DNA of 64,000 bases, taken from assembly GCA_024346835.1 (NCBI GenBank), contig AP024867.1, forward strand, positions 1,426,001-1,490,000, given 5' to 3'. Within the stretch, counting starts at the first letter, position 1, and each line of letters starts with the position of its first letter. This document shows, in pieces, positions 44,685 through 53,515 of the stretch. A model generated the notes under the pieces. It was not told the DNA's origin. It was given only the letters and a program-made list of their open reading frames with translations, and ran no database searches. Source of the stretch: Vibrio comitans. GTDB lineage: Bacteria; Pseudomonadota; Gammaproteobacteria; Enterobacterales; Vibrionaceae. Position numbers and translations under genes: made by a program.

Positions 44685-45626
44685 ATGGCCAAATCCAACT
44701 CCATAGATCCGCAATTAGACCCACAAATCTACACCGATTTGAAGTCGTTGCGTTTAATGAAATACAAGGCGACTGGCTTTGATTTTCTGCCACCTCAGCC
44801 CGTGAACAGCCTATTGACTGGCCGCCACGTATCAAAGCTTAGAGGGCGCGGCTTAAATTTTGAAGAAATGCGTCACTACCACATCGGTGACGACATTCGC
44901 ACCATGGATTGGAAAGTCACCATGCGAACGGGTAAGCCGCATGTAAAGATATTCTCTGAAGAGCGGGAACGAAACGTTTACCTACTTGTTGACCAAAGAA
45001 CCAATATGTTTTTTGGTAGCACAGGGAAAATGAAATCGGTCATCGCCGCTGAAATCGCCGCTCTGATTGCGTGGAAAGTCACTGACTCGACAGATCGTGT
45101 TGGTGCCATCATTTATAACGATACTGTTGCAGTGCCTATCGCCCCGCAACGCAGTGCGAATCATGTATTAAAAATCTTAAATGAGATTGTGATTAAGAAT
45201 CATCAATTGAAGGTGGGCATTGCCGAGGACTCTCAAGGCAACTCATTTAGCAAACTGTTTCATCAAGCCTCCCGTTTGGTTAAGCACGATGCCTTAGTCA
45301 TCTTGATCACTGACGGCTATGGCTACAACGAACAAAGCGAAGAGCAAATCAAAACCTTGTGTAAACACAATGATGTCGTGTTGTGCCATGTGACTGATCC
45401 CCTAGAGCATAACCTAGCGGAGCTGGACAAGATGGTACTCAGCGATGGCGAAATGCAATTAGCCATTACCGGTAAGCAGACCCAGCTTAAAGAGCGCTTT
45501 GCACAAGATGTTACTGAGACACTAGATAACTTTGCCCGAGTCGCCAAAAAATATCGAATTCCGGTCATCAATATCAATACCGTTCAACCTGCGGATCAGC
45601 AGTTACGAAAAGCACTTGGAGCTTAA
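44685..45626 (+). CDS. DUF58 domain protein (VWA-like partner of MoxR)
   Basis: A 313-residue protein with the DUF58 signature RGRGLNFEEMRHYHIGDDIRTMDWKVTMRTGKPHVKIFSEERERNVYLLVDQRTNM, followed by a VWA-like fold. No membrane segment, so it sits in the cytoplasm or at the inner face of the membrane. It works with MoxR ATPases in assembling or activating membrane or exported complexes. Spaced 11 bp from moxR and 5 bp from the next gene. Confidence 0.9.
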   Translation: MAKSNSIDPQLDPQIYTDLKSLRLMKYKATGFDFLPPQPVNSLLTGRHVSKLRGRGLNFEEMRHYHIGDDIRTMDWKVTMRTGKPHVKIFSEERERNVYLLVDQRTNMFFGSTGKMKSVIAAEIAALIAWKVTDSTDRVGAIIYNDTVAVPIAPQRSANHVLKILNEIVIKNHQLKVGIAEDSQGNSFSKLFHQASRLVKHDALVILITDGYGYNEQSEEQIKTLCKHNDVVLCHVTDPLEHNLAELDKMVLSDGEMQLAITGKQTQLKERFAQDVTETLDNFARVAKKYRIPVININTVQPADQQLRKALGA

Positions 45627-45631
45627 TTCTG

Positions 45632-46135
45632 ATGAGTACCACCGTTGAAACACTGAAGCCCATGAGTATGAACTCAATGTTGTCAGGGTTGGCAGAGCCG
45701 TCGCTACCAGAAAACATATCATGGATTCCCAATGCACCGGGTTGGTATGTTGTTGCGGGTATCATCATCTGCGTAGTCTTGTATCGCGCCTACCTTGCTT
45801 ACCGTCAATATCAAGCCAATGCTTACCGACGCATGGCTTTGATTGAACTAGATAAACTACAAAAACACTCCGAAGGGGTTAAGCAAATACCTCATTTGCT
45901 TCGAAAAACCGCACTGGATGCATACCCGCGCAGCCTAGTATCTCCATTACTCGGATCTCAATGGGAGCAGTGGTTAGATGAACAATGCCAAGGTAGTCAA
46001 TTTTCAACACAGTTTAATGGGCTATTGGCTTCATTATCTTACTCACCAAAAGTAAGTATCGACCAACATCAGAGTCAAGGTTTGTATGCACAAGTGGCTC
46101 ATTGGATACAACATCATGAGGTAAATCATGGTTGA
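45632..46135 (+). CDS. DUF4381 membrane protein
   Basis: A 167-residue protein with one membrane segment (about residues 35-52, VVAGIIICVVLYRAYLAY) after a short periplasmic N-terminus, then a helical cytoplasmic domain (YRRMALIELDKLQKHSEGVKQIPHLLRKTALDAYPR...). It matches DUF4381, always found in MoxR/VWA operons. Overlaps the next gene by 8 bp. Confidence 0.88.
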   Translation: MSTTVETLKPMSMNSMLSGLAEPSLPENISWIPNAPGWYVVAGIIICVVLYRAYLAYRQYQANAYRRMALIELDKLQKHSEGVKQIPHLLRKTALDAYPRSLVSPLLGSQWEQWLDEQCQGSQFSTQFNGLLASLSYSPKVSIDQHQSQGLYAQVAHWIQHHEVNHG

Positions 46136-47153
46136 ATTTGAATACCCTCTCGCCTTTTTGTTAGCCGTATTACCACTATTGGTTTATCGCTTTTTTCCTG
46201 CTTATAAGGAATCTAAAAATGCACTTCAAGTACCATTTTTTGAGCGTCTCGTTTCTGTCTCAGAGGATAAACCCTCGCAAAGCGCGACTTTGCTAAAGAG
46301 AAGAAAAATCCAATGGGCATTAGTCGTCATTAGTTACCTGTCTTTGGTGGCCGCAATAGCAAAGCCTATGTGGGTGGGTGAACCCATAGAACAAAAAAAG
46401 TCAGCTAGAGAGATCATGGTTGCACTGGACTTATCTGGTTCCATGTCCGAAAAAGACTTCACAGATGATAAAGGCAATAAACACGATCGCTTATACATTG
46501 CGAAACAAGTTCTTAGTGATTTCGCTAAAGGACGTGAGCACGATCGACTAGGGCTTATCTTGTTTGCGGATGCCGCATACGTTCAGGCCCCTTTCACTGA
46601 AGATACTAAGACTTGGTTGTCACTGTTGGAAAATGTACAGCTTGGCTATGCAGGGTTTCAAACAGCGTTTGGGGATGCTATCGGCCTTTCTATTGCAGTA
46701 TTTGAACAAGAGCAAAGCAAGCAACGCGTCATGATCTTATTGACTGATGGTGACGACACCAGCTCAAAAATGCCTCCAGTAAAAGCTGCCGAAATTGCAG
46801 CCAAATATGGAGTAAAAATTTATACCATTGCCATTGGTGACCCAAGTACTGAGGGACGATACAAGATGGATCTCCCTACCCTTGAGAAGGTTTCAGAGAT
46901 TACAGGTGGCCAAATGTTTCATGCCATGAACCGAGCTGAACTTAACCAAGCGTACGCCACTATCGATGAACTAGAACAGCAAGAATTCGAACTATTGACT
47001 CATAGACCTCGTCATAGTCTGCATCACTGGGCATTTGGCATTAGTTTCATGTTTAATTTGCTAGCTGCACTGCTTGTATTTGCAAGCCACGCAGGGCGCA
47101 ACAAGCGTGTAAAAGAGGTGCTCACTCGCACGCAAGAGGGTCCAAATGAATAA
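46128..47153 (+). CDS. batA: VWA-domain membrane protein, BatA-like
   Basis: A 341-residue protein: N-terminal membrane segments (FLLAVLPLLVYRFF and WALVVISYLSLVAAIAKP), then a VWA domain with a full MIDAS (ALDLSGSMSEKDF; DxSxS) around residue 100, and a C-terminal membrane segment (WAFGISFMFNLLAALLVFAS). It is a BatA-type partner of MoxR. Overlaps the BatB-like gene by 8 bp. Confidence 0.88.
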   Translation: MVEFEYPLAFLLAVLPLLVYRFFPAYKESKNALQVPFFERLVSVSEDKPSQSATLLKRRKIQWALVVISYLSLVAAIAKPMWVGEPIEQKKSAREIMVALDLSGSMSEKDFTDDKGNKHDRLYIAKQVLSDFAKGREHDRLGLILFADAAYVQAPFTEDTKTWLSLLENVQLGYAGFQTAFGDAIGLSIAVFEQEQSKQRVMILLTDGDDTSSKMPPVKAAEIAAKYGVKIYTIAIGDPSTEGRYKMDLPTLEKVSEITGGQMFHAMNRAELNQAYATIDELEQQEFELLTHRPRHSLHHWAFGISFMFNLLAALLVFASHAGRNKRVKEVLTRTQEGPNE

Positions 47154-48129
47154 TGTATTAGATTGGGGACTAATGGGTGACATCAGCAATTTCCATTTCA
47201 TGCGCCCATGGTGGTTATTAGCTCTGATACCGTTAATCGCGATACAGCGCCTAATGACCAAACAAGAAGACTTAATTGCTCAGTGGCAGTCCGTGATGTC
47301 AACAAACATCATTGCGCATCTGACACTGAATCAACAGCGCGGTAGTTGGCTAACACCTCTGAAACTGTTTTTGATTTTCTCAGTGTTATCAACAATCGTG
47401 ATGGCTGGTCCAACATGGAAAAAACAAGCTTCACCGTTTTTTGAAGATAATGCTGAGTTAATCGTCGCGTTAGATGTATCAGGCTCTATGTCGCAAACGG
47501 ATATTCAGCCCTCACGACTTGAACGCGCCAAACAAAAGATCTCCCAGTTGGCAGACCTAAGAGGCGATGCTAAAACTGGCTTAGTGGTTTACGGCGGAAG
47601 CTCTCACGTTGCTATGCCCGTAACCAAAGATAGAGAGTTGTTTCGTTACTTCTTAGATGTGCTGGACCCTACTTTGTTACCTGACAACCAAAGTAAACCA
47701 GAATCAGTGATTAAACCGATCGTACAACTATTAACTGAGTCAAAGGTGCCATCGACCGTACTTATCGTCACCGATAAAACCGACCAGAAAGCGATCGACA
47801 AAATGACACAAGAGTTTTCCTCTTTGGAGCATCAAGTATTGGTCTGGGCAATGGGAGAAAACCCAGACAGTGGGCGAGACGCGGGTCAAGGTTTATCAAA
47901 CACGCAGATACAACAACTTGAAAGCCTGGCTAAATCTGGGCACGGCTCAATGACCCTATTTACCCATGACTCAACAGATGTTGAACAGGTGTATAGAGAT
48001 ATTCAGAGCAACTTATTTGCTGTAAATGACAAAGCCCAACCGTGGGTTGATTCAGGCTATCCGCTGTTGTTTTTGTTACTGCCTATTCAACTAATGTGGT
48101 TTAGACGAGGATGGACATTGCAATGGTAA
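47146..48129 (+). CDS. batB: VWA-domain membrane protein, BatB-like
   Basis: A 327-residue paralogue of the previous protein: two N-terminal membrane segments, a VWA domain with MIDAS LDVSGSMSQTDIQ around residue 107, and a C-terminal membrane segment (PLLFLLLPIQLMWF). Same-strand overlap with both neighbours shows one operon. Confidence 0.88.
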   Translation: MNNVLDWGLMGDISNFHFMRPWWLLALIPLIAIQRLMTKQEDLIAQWQSVMSTNIIAHLTLNQQRGSWLTPLKLFLIFSVLSTIVMAGPTWKKQASPFFEDNAELIVALDVSGSMSQTDIQPSRLERAKQKISQLADLRGDAKTGLVVYGGSSHVAMPVTKDRELFRYFLDVLDPTLLPDNQSKPESVIKPIVQLLTESKVPSTVLIVTDKTDQKAIDKMTQEFSSLEHQVLVWAMGENPDSGRDAGQGLSNTQIQQLESLAKSGHGSMTLFTHDSTDVEQVYRDIQSNLFAVNDKAQPWVDSGYPLLFLLLPIQLMWFRRGWTLQW

Positions 48130-48752
48130 CCAAGAAGAAATCTCCCACCCACTGGTTCAAGGGAAGATCAGGTTGGCAATGGACACTCATAGTTGCAGTA
48201 GCCATAACGTTTTGGGGAGTCATGTCCCCAGCACGCTTTATGGACTTTTGGCTGACTAAGGATCAACAGGGACAGTTTTACTTCGAGCAAGGGGAATATG
48301 CCAAAGCTCAGGCTTCATTTGATTCAGAGAGTTGGCAAGCTCACAGCGCCTACCTTGCAGGGGACTTTCAGAGTGCTATGGCGTTGCTTAAAGGACGTGA
48401 CGATGCAAAATCAAAATACCTGCTAGCGAACGTATTTGCCTATTCAAATCAGTTTGAGCAAGCCAAAGCTCTCTATGTTGAGTTGAGTCAAAACCCTGAA
48501 CTATCGCAAGAGATGCAACAAAACATAGCAGTGATGAACGCTGCCATCGAAAAGTTAAAAAATGCGCCTTTGGATAAAAAAGAAGGCGAGAAAGTCATTG
48601 ATGACAGAAACATGGCCACCAGCGAAGAAGAAGCTTCGGAAGGCACGCCAGCAGAGCTCTCTAATGAGGTTTGGTTAAAGCAGGTTAGACAAGATCCTTC
48701 AAAGTTCTTGCGACAAAAATTTCAACAGGAATACGCGAATGAGCAAGAGTAA
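48123..48752 (+). CDS. batC: TPR-repeat membrane protein, BatC-like
   Basis: A 209-residue protein with one membrane segment (about residues 20-38, WTLIVAVAITFWGVMS) and two or three TPR-like helices (QFYFEQGEYAKAQASFDSESWQA; YLLANVFAYSNQFEQAKALYVEL). ATG 48123 is preferred: the ribosome site gagg abuts the alternative ATG 48111 with no space. The acidic C-terminus (EEASEGTPAE) is low-complexity. Confidence 0.78.
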   Translation: MVTKKKSPTHWFKGRSGWQWTLIVAVAITFWGVMSPARFMDFWLTKDQQGQFYFEQGEYAKAQASFDSESWQAHSAYLAGDFQSAMALLKGRDDAKSKYLLANVFAYSNQFEQAKALYVELSQNPELSQEMQQNIAVMNAAIEKLKNAPLDKKEGEKVIDDRNMATSEEEASEGTPAELSNEVWLKQVRQDPSKFLRQKFQQEYANEQE

Positions 48753-50064
48753 TCACTCGATGAATTGGGCTTTTAAGTGGCTTTCATCAGTATCGTTGGG
48801 GTTGATACTGCTGTCGGTATGCAATATCTCTTTTGCCAATGTGCTTCAGCCGATCATTGATGACGAGCAATTGACACTTTCGGTACAGGTTAAAAACGAA
48901 AGCGTTGTTCCCAAGCAACAAGTTTTGGTTGAGGTTGAGATGAGTAGCACGCAGCCGTTTGAAGATGCAATGGTAATGCCCTACCTCGATTTGAAAAACG
49001 CAGTAGTAAAAAACGACGACCAGCAAGTTACGCGCTCCGCACGGATGCTAGATGGCGAAAAGTGGTATACACAAACAACCAAGCTGTATATCTATCCTCT
49101 TACCGCAGGAACATTTGTAATACCAAGCTTTGACGTTGCAGTAGCGCTTAATAACGAATCGGGAAGTCCATTGAAAGGCAGTGTTTCTTCAAAAGAAACA
49201 ACCTTTAGTGTTCAAAAGCCTTCTTCAATGGAGACGACTAACGAACTTGTAACAGGCACCAATGCTGATTTTACACTGACAACGGATAAACCTATCAGTG
49301 ATGCCTTTGAGGTAGGTGAAGCTGTGGTATTAACCTACCAACTAACGGTAAAGAACTCACATATGATGCTTCTTCCTGATGTAAAGGTGCCAGATATTAG
49401 CGGTGTTGAGGTCTACGAAAAACCAGTAGCTAAAGAGAATATCTTTGATCGTCTAAGCAAGCGAAATACTGCGGCTTTGACCCAAGCCGTTACGGTGGTA
49501 TTCCAAGAATCCGGGAAGTTAATTATCCCCTCGCAGTCAATAAAGTGGTGGGATACTGAAGCTAAACAGCTAAAGACACTGACCACTGAACCAATCGAGT
49601 TTCAAGTCGGTGCTAGTGGCGCGCTCATTGAAGATCATGATCTTGTTGCAGACATTACCAAGTTTGGGTCTCAATACGGCGTGTACTTCCTTGGCCTGTT
49701 CTGTTTTGCCGGTCTTAGTATCGATATCGTTTTAAAACGTAGAGCGAGGCCAAACTCTGAAGAAAAGACGCCAGCCAAAATCGACGTAAATACTGAAATT
49801 AAGCAGTATAAATCAGCCATCGAAGGTCAACGCTTCTCAGAAGCGGTCGACCACCTTTATCTGATAGCAGGAAACCGCACATTTTCCGATAAACTAGATA
49901 GCGAATCTGCCTTGATCTGGAAGCAACTACTGAGCTATTCCTTTGCTAAGGACAAACACAAGCAACCGCTGACACCGCAACAAGCACAGATTTTGCTCAG
50001 TGCGGTCACTAACACGGAATCCACATCAAAACCTGAAGGTTTTGATTGGCGGCTTAACCCATAA
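48739..50064 (+). CDS. batD: BatD-like exported protein
   Basis: A 441-residue protein with a signal peptide (GLILLSVCNISFA), two or more beta-sandwich modules (residues about 35-300, TLSVQVKNESVVPKQQVLVEVEM and EVGEAVVLTYQLTVKN) and a membrane segment (about residues 310-330, GVYFLGLFCFAGLSIDIVL) followed by a cytoplasmic tail. It is the BatD/BAM-like exported partner, the last gene of the operon, overlapping batC by 14 bp. Confidence 0.85.
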   Translation: MSKSNHSMNWAFKWLSSVSLGLILLSVCNISFANVLQPIIDDEQLTLSVQVKNESVVPKQQVLVEVEMSSTQPFEDAMVMPYLDLKNAVVKNDDQQVTRSARMLDGEKWYTQTTKLYIYPLTAGTFVIPSFDVAVALNNESGSPLKGSVSSKETTFSVQKPSSMETTNELVTGTNADFTLTTDKPISDAFEVGEAVVLTYQLTVKNSHMMLLPDVKVPDISGVEVYEKPVAKENIFDRLSKRNTAALTQAVTVVFQESGKLIIPSQSIKWWDTEAKQLKTLTTEPIEFQVGASGALIEDHDLVADITKFGSQYGVYFLGLFCFAGLSIDIVLKRRARPNSEEKTPAKIDVNTEIKQYKSAIEGQRFSEAVDHLYLIAGNRTFSDKLDSESALIWKQLLSYSFAKDKHKQPLTPQQAQILLSAVTNTESTSKPEGFDWRLNP

Positions 50065-50203
50065 AACCGGTTTGATATCATCAATGAGTAGAAAATCGAC
50101 AGGTATTGGCCTGTCGATTTTACTTTTGTCTTTCATTGGACGTCGCCTTACCCTTCCGCCCGCTCCAACATTTCAAAATACTCTCCCTTTCCTTTCAAAA
50201 TGA

Positions 50204-50218
50204 TTCTCAAAGTAAGAA
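50204..50218. promoter_or_regulatory. SypG-like enhancer box upstream of sypP
   Basis: ttctcaaagtaagaa differs from the palindromic form by one base (TAAGAA for TGAGAA). Its centre (50211) is 57 bp before the GG of the -24 element at 50268, the same distance as at the sypM promoter. A weaker half-site (tctgagaaa) follows at 50232. Confidence 0.65.
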
Positions 50219-50265
50219 ATCCTGTTTCCAGTCTGAGAAAACAAAGTTAAAACAGTCACTTAAAG

Positions 50266-50282
50266 TTGGCACGACTCCTGCA
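50266..50282 (+). promoter_or_regulatory. Sigma-54 promoter for sypPQR
   Basis: TTGGCACG, four bases, CTGCA: full -24 element and a 4-of-5 -12 element (consensus TTGCA). The predicted transcript starts near 50292, about 55 nt before the sypP-like start. Confidence 0.78.
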
Positions 50283-50345
50283 ACACCCAGTCATTAGATA
50301 ACAACATTGCCAGTAACACTCTAAGACTTTATACAAGGAATCGTC

Positions 50346-51428
50346 ATGAACAAGGATATGAAAACAGTCGTTCACGTAGTTCAACATCTCTCCCCTGGCG
50401 GTATAGAGAGCTTGGCACTGGACTTCGTTTCTTTTAGTAGTCGCGACCACGACGTTTACATTGTCAGTTTGCAGGGAACCAAAGAACAAGCCCTAGCGAA
50501 GTGGCCAAAGCTAAAAGCATTTGCAGAACAGTTAGTATTCCTCAATAAACCCGATGCCTTTAGTCTTAAGACGATATCCGATCTTTGCGCTTTATTTAAA
50601 GAATTACACGTCGACGTTGTACATACTCATCATATTGGTCCCCTGCTGTACGCGGGCTTGGCAGCAAAGCAGTGTGGTATCAAATCGAAACTCCATACAG
50701 AACACGACGTATGGCATCTAAACAGCTTTAAACACCGCCAACTGCAGCGTGCTTTATTGATGTGGGTACAGCCCATGGTTGTTGCGGATGCGTTTAAAGT
50801 GGAAAAACGACTGGATGAACTATTCACCCACTCAAAACTCACAACCATCCATAATGGCATTGATACCTTGCGCTTTGTGGAGGGACAAAAACAAGCCTCT
50901 AGAGAAGCGTTAAACCTTCCCAAAGACAAAACGATTGTAGGTACAGCAGGTAGATTAGAATCGGTGAAGGGGCATGATCTCTTAATCAAAGCCGTCAACG
51001 AGCTACCTCATCACTACCTACTGGCGATTGCCGGAGACGGTTCGCAACATGACAAACTTAAAACCCTCACCGCTTCCTTGGGCCTAAATGAACGAGTCTT
51101 TTTTCTCGGCCGATTGGAAGATATGCCTCGGTTTTATCAGAGCTTGGATTTGTTTTGCCTTCCTTCTCGCCATGAAGGATTTCCTTTAACCGCCATTGAA
51201 GCGCAATCTTGTGGAACGCCTACCTTGGTAACTGATGTTGGCGCCTCTGCCGAAACCCTGTGTCCAGATAGCGGGTTATTGGTAGAAGCAAACTGTTCTA
51301 AGAAACTCGCAGAAGCAATCAACGCCTTCAAGCCATCTAGCACCTCACCTAGAGCCCATGTTGTTAAAAAACACGATATTCGTGACGTAGTCTCTCGCTA
51401 CCAACAACTCGCTAATATTGGAGCTTAA
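50346..51428 (+). CDS. sypP: Glycosyltransferase family 4 (SypP-like)
   Basis: A 360-residue GT-B enzyme: HVVQHLSPGGIESLALDFVSF at the N-terminus (acceptor side), VGTAGRLESVKGHDLLIKAVN at the domain junction, and CLPSRHEGFPLTAIEAQSCGTPTLVTDVGASAE as the nucleotide-sugar site. ATG follows caagga. The next gene starts 3 bp after its stop. Position behind a sigma-54 promoter and in front of GT2 and sugar-transferase genes matches sypP-sypQ-sypR of V. fischeri. Confidence 0.85.
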   Translation: MNKDMKTVVHVVQHLSPGGIESLALDFVSFSSRDHDVYIVSLQGTKEQALAKWPKLKAFAEQLVFLNKPDAFSLKTISDLCALFKELHVDVVHTHHIGPLLYAGLAAKQCGIKSKLHTEHDVWHLNSFKHRQLQRALLMWVQPMVVADAFKVEKRLDELFTHSKLTTIHNGIDTLRFVEGQKQASREALNLPKDKTIVGTAGRLESVKGHDLLIKAVNELPHHYLLAIAGDGSQHDKLKTLTASLGLNERVFFLGRLEDMPRFYQSLDLFCLPSRHEGFPLTAIEAQSCGTPTLVTDVGASAETLCPDSGLLVEANCSKKLAEAINAFKPSSTSPRAHVVKKHDIRDVVSRYQQLANIGA

Positions 51429-51430
51429 TT

Positions 51431-52603
51431 ATGTCGACTTATCACGCAATACTGATTACCGTTTTTACTGTCGCTAGTTTTCTTATCATCTACCACCACG
51501 TGGGATACCCGCTACTACTTAAACTCATTGCTAAGCGCACAGCAAAACAAGAAGCTACTGTTGCAGGCCGTCATTTTCAACACACGGCGCAAGACAATGA
51601 ACGCCCGTCTATTACTATTGTTATCCCTGCATACAATGAAGAAGAATGGATTGCAGACAAAATCCGCAACACTGCCTCATTAGATTACCCCGCGCAAAAG
51701 CTATCGGTAAAAATAATCTGTGATGGGTGTAGCGACCAGACCGTGAATGTTGCAACCGCGACCATACAAGAAGCTATTTGTGCTGATACGCTATTCGAAG
51801 TCGTTGAGCACAAGCAGAATAGAGGCAAGGTCGCCATCATCAATGAAGCCATGGAGTCGATCCAGTCAGACCTCACCGTACTCAGTGATGTTACTTCGCT
51901 GATATCTATCGACGCCTTGTTGATCGCAGAGTCCCACTTTCAAAATGAACAAGTTGGTGTGGTCAACGGCACCTACTCCCTATTTGATTGTGGAAGTGAA
52001 GGGGAAGAGAAATATTGGCAGTATCAAAGCAGCATCAAGTCCGCAGAAGCAAATCTTGCAACTTCTATTGGTTCACACGGCGCATTCTACGTATTTCGCA
52101 GTCACCTGTTCCAACCATTAGCTTCTAACAGCATCAATGACGATTTTATTTTACCAATGCGTATCGTTGAGAAGGGCTACTTAGCAGATTACGACACCAA
52201 TGTAATCGCTACAGAAATGCAACCCACACAACTTAGCGACGACTTTGCACGTAGACTAAGAATCTCGGCGGGGAACATGCAACAGGCCATTACCCTCATT
52301 GGCTTGTTTCATCCCAAGTTTAAAGCCATCGCTTTCGCTTTCTTTTCTGGGAAAGGACTGAGATTGCTAATGCCATACCTAATGTTTGCCACCCTTGTCA
52401 GTAGCGCATTATTACAGCAGTACGCTGTTTTTCAGGTAGCGTTTTATCTACAGCTAGCGGTTTATGCCACTAGCCTGATCTGTTGGGTTTGCCCTCCTTT
52501 GTTGTCGTTCAAACCCTTTGGACTTATCCACTACATCTTATTAGGGCATACCGCCAATCTAATCGGCGGCCTACGCTATCTTGTTATCAAAAACAGTCAC
52601 TAA
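51431..52603 (+). CDS. sypQ: Membrane glycosyltransferase family 2 (SypQ-like)
   Basis: A 390-residue GT2 processive-type enzyme: N-terminal membrane segment (ILITVFTVASFLIIYHHVGY), GT-A domain with ITIVIPAYNEEEWIADKIRNTASLDYP, an Asp-x-Asp-like region (LTVLSDVTSLI), the acceptor motif NDDFILPMRIVEKG and a RRLRISAGNMQQ motif (QxxRW-like), then C-terminal membrane segments. It probably adds or extends sugars at the inner membrane. Tight 3-bp spacing from sypP and 25 bp to sypR. Confidence 0.85.
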   Translation: MSTYHAILITVFTVASFLIIYHHVGYPLLLKLIAKRTAKQEATVAGRHFQHTAQDNERPSITIVIPAYNEEEWIADKIRNTASLDYPAQKLSVKIICDGCSDQTVNVATATIQEAICADTLFEVVEHKQNRGKVAIINEAMESIQSDLTVLSDVTSLISIDALLIAESHFQNEQVGVVNGTYSLFDCGSEGEEKYWQYQSSIKSAEANLATSIGSHGAFYVFRSHLFQPLASNSINDDFILPMRIVEKGYLADYDTNVIATEMQPTQLSDDFARRLRISAGNMQQAITLIGLFHPKFKAIAFAFFSGKGLRLLMPYLMFATLVSSALLQQYAVFQVAFYLQLAVYATSLICWVCPPLLSFKPFGLIHYILLGHTANLIGGLRYLVIKNSH

Positions 52604-52628
52604 CTTACTCGTTTAAAAGGAATTAGCT

Positions 52629-53267
52629 ATGTACACGCTAACTAAAAAGAACAATACCATCACCTTCGGCAAACGCTTTTTTGATGTGACTGGCTCACTT
52701 ATCGGTATCACCTTGATGTTACCTTTGCTGCCATTTATCGCGATTGCCATCCTAGGGACTTCCAAGGGGCCATTATTCTATCGTCAATTACGAGTAGGAA
52801 AGTCTACACCGAATGAAATGGCGCTATTTGAAATCATCAAGTTTCGCACCATGTATCAAGATGCAGAGACCAAAGGCGCGGCGTGGGCAACTAAACACGA
52901 CCCTCGCATCACTCCTGTAGGTCGTTTTTTAAGAAAGACTCGCTTAGACGAACTACCACAACTGTTTAACGTGCTAAAGGGCGAAATGTCGCTAATTGGC
53001 CCTCGCCCTGAGCGCCCAGTATTTTACAAAACCTTAGAAAAAGAGATCCCATTTTTTGCTGACCGTACCTATGGCGTACTACCTGGAATTACTGGACTTG
53101 CCCAAGTAAATCAAGGCTACGATACCTCTATAGAAGATGTGCGATCCAAGGTAGGATACGATCATAGCTACGCTCTATCTCATAACTCTGTTCGTAATTG
53201 GTTCGTCACTGATTTTCAAATCACAGTTAAAACGCTGCGCATCATGGTTGATGGAAGAGGACAGTAA
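52629..53267 (+). CDS. sypR: Bacterial sugar transferase (SypR-like)
   Basis: A 212-residue monotopic phosphoglycosyltransferase: membrane-inserted helix (FFDVTGSLIGITLMLPLLPFIAIAIL), FYRQLRVG, FEIIKFRTMYQDAE, RLDELPQLFNVLKGEMSLIGPRPERP (catalytic Asp-Glu dyad) and GITGLAQVNQGYD. It moves a sugar phosphate from UDP-sugar onto undecaprenyl phosphate, starting repeat-unit synthesis. The short form lacks the N-terminal WbaP membrane region, as expected for SypR. Confidence 0.9.
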   Translation: MYTLTKKNNTITFGKRFFDVTGSLIGITLMLPLLPFIAIAILGTSKGPLFYRQLRVGKSTPNEMALFEIIKFRTMYQDAETKGAAWATKHDPRITPVGRFLRKTRLDELPQLFNVLKGEMSLIGPRPERPVFYKTLEKEIPFFADRTYGVLPGITGLAQVNQGYDTSIEDVRSKVGYDHSYALSHNSVRNWFVTDFQITVKTLRIMVDGRGQ

Positions 53268-53310
53268 TTCCTGAAAGCTACTTCATTTTAAGTTGTAAGA
53301 ATCTCCTTTT

Positions 53311-53335
53311 GCCCAACCTAGCTGGGCTTTTTTTT
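53311..53335 (+). terminator. Terminator after sypR
   Basis: gccca (53311-53315) pairs with tgggc (53323-53327), followed by a run of eight or more T residues. Confidence 0.78.
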
Positions 53336-53362
53336 AATTGTAGAGTGAGGATTTGCTGGGTT

Positions 53363-53377
53363 TTCTCAAAATGAGAA
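53363..53377. promoter_or_regulatory. SypG-like enhancer box upstream of the matrix-protein gene
   Basis: ttctcaaaatgagaa: both half-sites are perfect (TTCTCA-N3-TGAGAA). Its centre (53370) is 59 bp before the GG of the -24 element at 53429, close to the 57 bp of the other two. Confidence 0.75.
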
Positions 53378-53426
53378 TCAAATAAGCAACAATATCTATA
53401 TTTACCCTCTTTTATGCCCTTTAAAG

Positions 53427-53443
53427 TTGGCACGCATCTTGGA
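53427..53443 (+). promoter_or_regulatory. Sigma-54 promoter for the secreted GEVED/LruC protein
   Basis: TTGGCACG, four bases, TTGGA: full -24 and 4-of-5 -12 element. The aaag before it is the same as at the sypP promoter. Its transcript would start near 53453, about 63 nt before the start codon. Confidence 0.75.
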
Positions 53444-53515
53444 ATACCTTTAGTACGAACAACACCAGCCAGTAACTCACTACTACTGCGGCCATCAACG
53501 TATAGGGAAATCAAC

